NCBI GenBank assembly: GCA_016707115.1
Contig: JADJIH010000026.1
Span: 1-42,469 of the forward strand
Origin: Ignavibacteriales bacterium
GTDB taxonomy: Bacteria > Bacteroidota > Ignavibacteria > Ignavibacteriales > Ignavibacteriaceae
Reading direction: 5' to 3'
DNA length: 42,469 nucleotides
The first letter of the stretch is position 1, and every line of letters starts with the position of its first letter. A program made the position numbers and the translations under genes. Positions 37,308 through 42,469 of this stretch are shown one piece after another. Under the pieces are notes generated by a model, which saw only the letters and a list, made by a program, of their open reading frames with translations, did no database searches and had not been told where the DNA came from.

Positions 37308-38219
37308 ATGAGTACAAAAAATTTCTTCTTCGCGGTTAAATACTTCTCCATTTACAGCATTTATTTAAGAATGATTTTCATTGTATTAATGTTTTCCGCT
37401 TGTGATGATCCACCCGAGTTAAATACAAACAACAAAATACTATTTACATCAAGTCGCTCAGGAAAAGAACAATTGTTTATGATGAATCCAGATGGCTCTG
37501 ATATAAAACAAATTACCTTTGGTGAGTATTCACATAACAACGGAAGATGGTCGCCTGATGCCCAAAAAATAGTTTGCAATACCGATCAGAATATTACAAC
37601 TGCAGGAATGCAAATGGTTGTTATGAATGTTGACGGGTCTAATAGAAAACTTCTCGGTGTTGGTTCTCAAATGTCATGGTCGCCAGATGGAAATAGAATC
37701 GGGTTTATGCGCTGGGACTCACCGGAACTTGGAAATCTGACAACATATATATATGTAATTGATAAAGAGGGTTCAAATTTATTTAAACTAACTAATAATT
37801 TTGGTGTTTGGGACGGGACACCCAATTGGGCACCGGATGGCAGCAAAATTGCATTTGCATCAAGTAGAAATTATTCCTCCCCAGGTACTTTTAGTGAGAT
37901 TTTTATAATGAACGCGGATGGTAGTAGTCAAACAAGATTAACATTTACCGATAGTATAACGAATGCAAATCCGGTATGGTCTCCCGATGGTTCGAAAATA
38001 GCCTATTCGTCTAATGGTAAATTAAATTTAATCAATTCGGATGGTTCAAGTAAAAAACAGCTATCAAATATATCTACGGGTGGACAAATAGCTTGGTCTT
38101 ACGATGGTAAATATTTAGGATATGGAGCAGGAGCAATTAATATTCTGTGCTTAGCGGATCTTAGCAATAAACAAATAATTACAGATCTAAGTATATGGGG
38201 GTGTGATTGGTCTAAATAA
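37308..38219 (+). CDS. TolB-like beta-propeller lipoprotein
   Basis: The open frame is 303 residues; an internal Met at 37371 (MIFIVLMFSACDD) gives a compact lipoprotein signal and may be the real start. The mature protein is a run of about six PD40 blades, each ending in the pattern 'MNPDGSDIKQIT...W(S/A)PDG(S/N)KIAF': MNVDGSNRKLLG, DKEGSNLFKLTN, MNADGSSQTRLTF, INSDGSSKKQLSN. TolB-type propellers bind partner proteins in the periplasm; no tol-pal genes are nearby, so this is a stand-alone homologue. Divergent from the DUF5916 gene. Confidence 0.85.
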   Translation: MSTKNFFFAVKYFSIYSIYLRMIFIVLMFSACDDPPELNTNNKILFTSSRSGKEQLFMMNPDGSDIKQITFGEYSHNNGRWSPDAQKIVCNTDQNITTAGMQMVVMNVDGSNRKLLGVGSQMSWSPDGNRIGFMRWDSPELGNLTTYIYVIDKEGSNLFKLTNNFGVWDGTPNWAPDGSKIAFASSRNYSSPGTFSEIFIMNADGSSQTRLTFTDSITNANPVWSPDGSKIAYSSNGKLNLINSDGSSKKQLSNISTGGQIAWSYDGKYLGYGAGAINILCLADLSNKQIITDLSIWGCDWSK

Positions 38220-38290
38220 AAAATACTTTTGTTTTAGATAGGCGGTTAAATGGTTTTATAAGCGTTAGAAAATGACTGGTTTAAAAAACA

Positions 38291-38314
38291 AAAGTCCCGT
38301 ACTAACGGGACTTT
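38291..38314 (-). terminator. Terminator hairpin between rpoD and the TolB-like gene
   Basis: AAAGTCCCGT - ACTA - ACGGGACTTT, perfect 10-base arms. On the minus strand it is followed by TGTTTTTTAA, so it mainly serves rpoD; on the plus strand the tail is not T-rich. Confidence 0.85.
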
Positions 38315-38333
38315 AAAACCTGAAACGAATTAT

Positions 38334-39193
38334 TTATCCTAAATAAGCTTTCAGTCTGCCGCTTCTTTTAGATTGCCTTAAATTTCTTAAAGCTTTTTCT
38401 TTAATCTGTCGTACGCGTTCACGAGTAAGATTAAATCTTTCGCCAATCTCTTCTAAGGTAGCCGAATGATCTCCATCAATTCCGAAGTATAATTTTATTA
38501 CTTCTGCTTCTCTTTCTGAGAGAGTTGAGAGAACATTTGCAACTTCTTTTTCAAAGACTCGGTCATAAGTTTATTATCCGGCAAAGGTTGTTCATCATTG
38601 GGAAGAATATCAACTAAAGAATTTTTTCCATCATCACCTTCTTTTAAAGGTGCATCCATTGATACTTGTCTTCCTGCAATCTGAAGTGCATAAGCAACTT
38701 CTTCAGAAGTCATTTCAAGAATTTGTGCAAGCTCATCTGTTGTGGGCTTTCTTTCATATTCCTGTTCAAGATCTCTGTAAGCCTTGCTTATCTTGGTAAG
38801 ATTTCCAACTCTGTTAAGTGGTAATCTTACAACTCTGGATTGATCTGCAATTGCCTGCATAATAGATTGTCTAACCCACCACACAGCGTAAGAGATGAAT
38901 TTGAATCCACGGGTTTCATCAAACCTTTCAGCGGCTTTTATCAAGCCAATATTTCCTTCATTGATGAGATCGCCGAGAGATAAGCCTTGGTTCTGAAATT
39001 GTTTTGCAACGCTCACTACAAATCGGAGGTTTGCTTTTATTAATCTTTCCTGGGCTAATCTATCTCCCTTTTTAATTTTGATGGCGAGTTCAATCTCATC
39101 ATCGGGAGTCAGAAGATCAACTTTACCGATTTCTTGTAAATACTGGTCTAAAGATTTACTTTCTCGGTTAGTAAATTGTTTTGTGATCTTCAA
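38334..39193 (-). CDS. rpoD: Primary RNA polymerase sigma factor RpoD/SigA (one frameshift)
   Basis: About 286 residues merged, the short form common in Bacteroidota relatives, lacking region 1.1. Region 1.2 is SLDQYLQEIGKVDLLTPDDE; region 2 includes NLRFVVSVAKQFQNQGLSLG, DLINEGNIGLIKAAERFD and FISYAVWWVRQSIMQAIADQ; region 3 is PTTDELAQILEMTSEEV. A one-base error in an A run near 38558 shifts the frame; it resumes EVANVLSTLSEREAEVIKLY and region 4.2 LTRERVRQIKEKALRNLRQS, ending KAYLG. The start is TTG 39193, nine bases behind AAGGAG; an ATG four codons upstream is followed at once by a stop. Preceded by a 14-codon leader. Confidence 0.94.
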
Positions 39194-39196
39194 TCG

Positions 39197-39241
39197 TTAC
39201 ATCTCCTTAATTGTGATTTTATTATTTGATATTTCAATCAT
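39197..39241 (-). CDS. 14-residue leader peptide in front of rpoD
   Basis: Behind a strong AGGAGG (five-base gap), ATG 39241 opens MIEISNNKITIKEM and stops at TAA 39197-39199, three bases before the TTG start of rpoD. The rpoD Shine-Dalgarno AAGGAG lies inside the last codons of the leader. Spacing suggests translational coupling, but it could also mark an rpoD start broken by a sequence error. Confidence 0.45.
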   Translation of the reverse strand: MIEISNNKITIKEM

Positions 39242-39334
39242 TGATTCCTCCTGGAGAAAGAACCGGAGTGCTGATTTTGTAAACGGCAAATATAACACTT
39301 AATTGGATAAATGTAAGATAAAAATCTATCCGGA

Positions 39335-40735
39335 CTAAAGATTAATTATTTCACCTGAAGCAGGGAATTGCACGTTTTTAAACCCTTTTTGTAATAATTT
39401 CTCTCTAAACGGCAATGCCATATCTTCTTCACCATGCACCAAAAATATGTTTTTTAACTTGTTTTGTTGATTTAGACGCAGGTAATCCAGTAATTCCTTC
39501 TGATCGGCATGACCAGAAAAGTAGTCCATTTTCTTGATTTTAGCACGAACATCGAATTCTTCGCCAAAAATGTTAACCTTTTCATTCCCATCCATAATTC
39601 TTCTAGCTAATGTGTGCTCTGCCGCATATCCAACAAATAAAATTAAATTTTTAGGATTACCAATATTATTCGCAAGGTGATGTAAGATTCTTCCGCCTTC
39701 CGCCATTCCTGAAGCAGAAATAATTATCATCGGTCCTTGTTTATCATTTAGCTCTTTCGATTCTGCGGTTTTCTTTATGTACTTCAATCTGCCAAAGCCA
39801 AACGGATCTGTTCCTTCTTCTAAAAAAATACGATACGTTTCTCTATCCAAGCATTCGGGATGTGAACGGAATACTGCCGTTGCATCAACAGCCATTGGCG
39901 AATCAACATAAATCGGAACTTCTGGAATTCTGTTCTGATCAAAAAGTTTATGAAGCATATAAACGATAGTCTGAGTTCTTCCAACTGCAAAAGCGGGAAT
40001 AATAACTTTTCCACCGTCATTAATAACTTTGTTTATTGTTGATGAAAAATCTTCTTCAACTTCTTCTGCTGGCGAATGCAACCTATTTCCGTAAGTCGAT
40101 TCCATTATCAACACATCAAGATCGCGCAACACATCCGGTGATTTTATTACCGGTGAATCCGGTCTTCCGATATCTCCTGAAAATCCTAAACTAATTTTTT
40201 TGCTTCCGGATTCTTCAATCTCTAAATGTACTCCCGCAGAACCGAGAATGTGTCCCGCATCTCTAAATGTAAAACGAATGCCCGGAAATAAATCAATAGT
40301 TCTATCGTACTGAACACCAACAAATTGCTGCATTGCTTTTTCAACATCATCTAAAGTGTAGAGTGGATTGATTGGGGTTTCATTTTTTTTCTTTCTTTTT
40401 TTATTAACCCACTCAATATCTTTTTCCTGAAGATGTGCAGAATCCCGAAGCATGATCTGACACAAATCTACAGTTGCAGAAGTTGCATAAATCAATCCGT
40501 CAAATCCTTTGCTAACAAGATTTGGAATGTTGCCGCTGTGATCAATGTGGGCGTGAGATAAAATTAAAACATCAATCTCTGCCGGATTAAATTTGAAGTT
40601 TTTATTTTTATCGTAAGTCTCGCTCCTTCTTCCTTGAAACAAGCCACATTCAAGTAAAATCTTTTTGCCATTGATATGAAGTAAATGCTGCGAACCTGTT
40701 ACGGTTCTTGCGCCGCCGATAAATTCTATTTGCAA
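39335..40735 (-). CDS. Metallo-beta-lactamase/beta-CASP RNase (MBL-fold RNA-specificity family)
   Basis: 466 residues. Metal-binding motifs are HAHIDHSGNIPNL (HxHxDH), the histidine in FRDAGHILGSAGVHLE, and the aspartate in LGFSGDIGRPDSPV. Beta-CASP motifs are DVLIMESTYGNR, IIPAFAVGRTQTIVYMLHKL, and SASGMAEGGRILHHL. A closing zinc-binding RMMBL segment reads KMDYFSGHADQKELLDYLRL, then FLVHGEEDMALPFREKL. This is the layout of bacterial CPSF/Ysh1-like RNases. The start is TTG at 40735 behind AAGGAG. The gene begins ten bases after the stop of the racemase homologue, so they should be co-transcribed. Confidence 0.92.
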   Translation of the reverse strand: MQIEFIGGARTVTGSQHLLHINGKKILLECGLFQGRRSETYDKNKNFKFNPAEIDVLILSHAHIDHSGNIPNLVSKGFDGLIYATSATVDLCQIMLRDSAHLQEKDIEWVNKKRKKKNETPINPLYTLDDVEKAMQQFVGVQYDRTIDLFPGIRFTFRDAGHILGSAGVHLEIEESGSKKISLGFSGDIGRPDSPVIKSPDVLRDLDVLIMESTYGNRLHSPAEEVEEDFSSTINKVINDGGKVIIPAFAVGRTQTIVYMLHKLFDQNRIPEVPIYVDSPMAVDATAVFRSHPECLDRETYRIFLEEGTDPFGFGRLKYIKKTAESKELNDKQGPMIIISASGMAEGGRILHHLANNIGNPKNLILFVGYAAEHTLARRIMDGNEKVNIFGEEFDVRAKIKKMDYFSGHADQKELLDYLRLNQQNKLKNIFLVHGEEDMALPFREKLLQKGFKNVQFPASGEIINL

Positions 40736-40745
40736 TTTGTGCTCC

Positions 40746-42272
40746 TTAAAGTATTACCAAGTTATTGCTTCTTATAAACTCAGTTTTACTATTTGTTTGA
40801 TTAAAGTCTGTTATCAGTTTAAAAATTAATGGTGTTTTCTCTCTTAACATATCTATTACATCGGGATGTAAATTGGATTTGTTGAAAGGGACCTGTTTTA
40901 CATATTCCTGAATAATTCCCGCTGTGCGACCATATTTGTATTCATAACTAAAATTACCAAGCGAGTCTAATTTTATGTTTTTATTCTGAACATTTGGAAC
41001 TGAAATATAAAATTCACTTTTGTTCAATTCATTATCGCCAAACAGATTATTCTCTCCAAGATATTCATACAATTCCTTAGCGGTGTTTAACGCAGGATCA
41101 ATCAATGTTATTTCTCTATGCATAAATTTTCTGTAAACATAATTCCCTTCTTCTTTTAAGTTGTATAGTTCTTCAAGTTTTTGAGCAAATATGTTTTTGT
41201 AGAAAGGATAATGAGTGCAACCCAGTATTATTGTCTTAAGTGGATTTGCAGTTTGGGATTTTCTTGTTTGCTCAAGCAGAGAAACAACATTATAGTAAAT
41301 ATAATTTTCAATGGAGTTTATTTGTATTTCGGCCGGATTATTTTTTTCACCAGAATATAAAATGTGGTTTTTGCTCCAATCAAAATTATAACGATTCAAA
41401 ATACTTATATCAATTTTTGCATCCTTTGATGTTAACGATGGACCTTTGTATTCTTTTCTTATTTCTGTTACCTGTGTGTTGATATAATCTATCACACCAT
41501 CAATAGCTCCGGCTAATCCACTCCCAGCTTGCTGAAATGTCTGGATTTCTCCTTTATAATCAAGATCAGAATGATATTTATTTATTGTGTTCAGATATCC
41601 ATTTGACAAAACCGTGCCCTCTGTTGCCATTACTCCGATACTGCAATTTTCATCGTTCGATAGATTTTCAAAAGCTCCCTTAACCCCAGCATTAATAACT
41701 CCGATTACTTTAATATCTAGCTTTGCTTTTTTTAAAAATGCTTCTATGTCTTCCATTCCGTAGGCCGTAGCAGTATTACATGCAATTACAATTGCTTTAA
41801 CCGGAGATTTGTCGATTTTAAATTCTTCATCACCAGATGATTGATAATATTTATTACTTAGAAGAAATTGAAGATCCTTAAGAATATTTTCCTTTAAAAC
41901 ATCAGTTTTATTTAGTGAAGGATAATTGCCGTACGGCATATTCGCCTGATCAGCCAGATAAATAAAACACTCTTTTACAAAATCTAAAATACCATCTGGA
42001 TTTATACTTTTGTTTTGATTGTTAAAGCCATCGTAGTTTACGATTGCATCCATCACTGTCAATCCGCCGGTACCGGAATCAAAAATTCCAATTGGCAGTT
42101 TTTTATTTTTTACCGGATAGTTTTTTACATCAACATAGAAAAAACTTGAAGTGTCTGACAGAATAGAATAACCAAGATTTTTTGTTGTTGGGTCTTGATC
42201 TGAATTACAACAAAGAAATAGAAGAGAAGAAAAAAGGAAGGTAGAGAATAATAATGCTTTTGAATGTTTCAT
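40746..42272 (-). CDS. Exported glutamate-racemase homologue (probable lipoprotein)
   Basis: 508 residues, about twice the usual MurI length. The racemase signatures are complete: GIFDSGTGGLTVMDAI with Asp65, DQANMPYG (the D-x-x-x-x-PYG motif), IACNTATAYG with Cys165, and ILGCTHYPF with Cys352, the two catalytic cysteines. Spacing between the cysteines is 187 residues against ~110 in MurI because of insertions. The N-terminus is not that of MurI: a hydrophobic signal (ALLFSTFLFSSLLFLCCNSD) with two cysteines at 21-22, then SDQDP, as in exported lipoproteins of this group. It probably works outside the cytoplasm, on aspartate or glutamate, or has changed function. Co-transcribed with the beta-CASP RNase. 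Confidence 0.85.
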   Translation of the reverse strand: MKHSKALLFSTFLFSSLLFLCCNSDQDPTTKNLGYSILSDTSSFFYVDVKNYPVKNKKLPIGIFDSGTGGLTVMDAIVNYDGFNNQNKSINPDGILDFVKECFIYLADQANMPYGNYPSLNKTDVLKENILKDLQFLLSNKYYQSSGDEEFKIDKSPVKAIVIACNTATAYGMEDIEAFLKKAKLDIKVIGVINAGVKGAFENLSNDENCSIGVMATEGTVLSNGYLNTINKYHSDLDYKGEIQTFQQAGSGLAGAIDGVIDYINTQVTEIRKEYKGPSLTSKDAKIDISILNRYNFDWSKNHILYSGEKNNPAEIQINSIENYIYYNVVSLLEQTRKSQTANPLKTIILGCTHYPFYKNIFAQKLEELYNLKEEGNYVYRKFMHREITLIDPALNTAKELYEYLGENNLFGDNELNKSEFYISVPNVQNKNIKLDSLGNFSYEYKYGRTAGIIQEYVKQVPFNKSNLHPDVIDMLREKTPLIFKLITDFNQTNSKTEFIRSNNLVIL

Positions 42273-42469
42273 TTGCTCTTTCTTCGTTTAACTTTTTTGA
42301 GAAGCACTACTACAGATATAAATTTCATTTAAACAGTTGCTTATGTAACTTGAAATATATCAAAATATTATAAGAGAAGTTATCTCAAAGTCTCATCGAA
42401 ATTATTCGGCTTTGATGATTTATAACTATATTTTTTTATGTTTGTACAAGATATAAATACAGATTTCAT

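Noticed and set aside
1..42469. CRISPR array, prophage or complete insertion sequence
   Set aside because: No regularly spaced direct repeats, transposase, integrase or phage genes are visible on either strand.

Overview
The window is AT-rich and gene-dense. It looks like a member of the Ignavibacteria/Chlorobi side of the Bacteroidota superphylum. The main evidence is the type IX secretion sorting domain, of the form YPNPFNPSTTISF, at the C-termini of two large secreted proteins. Supporting evidence is the many N-terminal signal peptides and lipoprotein signals, outer-membrane barrels ending in F, SlyD, a short RpoD, and an Rnf complex.

Layout. 1-5198: the end of an rnf operon (rnfD tail, rnfG, rnfE, rnfA, an unidentified gene, apbE, rnfB) followed by an RseC-like gene; the first ~3.7 kb carry many frame breaks, whereas rnfB is intact. 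5195-6417 (minus): a SemiSWEET and an EamA transporter. 6719-7925: an unidentified gene ending at a strong terminator. 7953-10190: small proteins, a STAS-domain protein, tRNA-Lys(CTT). 10266-12352: a secreted PHB-depolymerase-like esterase convergent with L-serine dehydratase. 12501-16332 (minus): two T9SS cargo proteins, one with seven DUF5666-like repeats, one with carboxypeptidase-regulatory-like repeats. 16399-21401: an ECF-type sigma factor, a zinc-finger membrane anti-sigma factor with a periplasmic part, and a 1138-residue TPR-CHAT (caspase-fold) protein, apparently one operon. 21489-31217: SlyD, secreted M1 peptidase, thioredoxin-like protein, lipoprotein, outer-membrane protein, lytic transglycosylase, nitroreductase, AlaX-like editing protein, exported PepF-like peptidase. 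31413-38219: M49-like lipoprotein peptidase, DUF1624 acetyltransferase, zf-TFIIB protein, DUF5916 outer-membrane protein, TolB-like propeller lipoprotein. 38334-42272 (minus): RpoD, a beta-CASP RNase, and an exported glutamate-racemase homologue.

The genes that most clearly work together are the sigma/anti-sigma/CHAT set. I read it as a cell-envelope signalling module in which a predicted periplasmic caspase-like protein faces the periplasmic part of the anti-sigma factor; this is inference. A second recurring theme is export and peptide scavenging: three exported metallopeptidases (M1, M3, M49-like), an esterase, a lytic transglycosylase and two T9SS cargos.

Caution on the sequence itself: about 14 single-base indels, mostly in homopolymers, break otherwise conserved genes between 4.7 and 39 kb, and the tRNA is one base short. 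The left 3.7 kb is much worse. This pattern fits uncorrected long-read sequence better than biological pseudogenization, so merged reading frames are given below.
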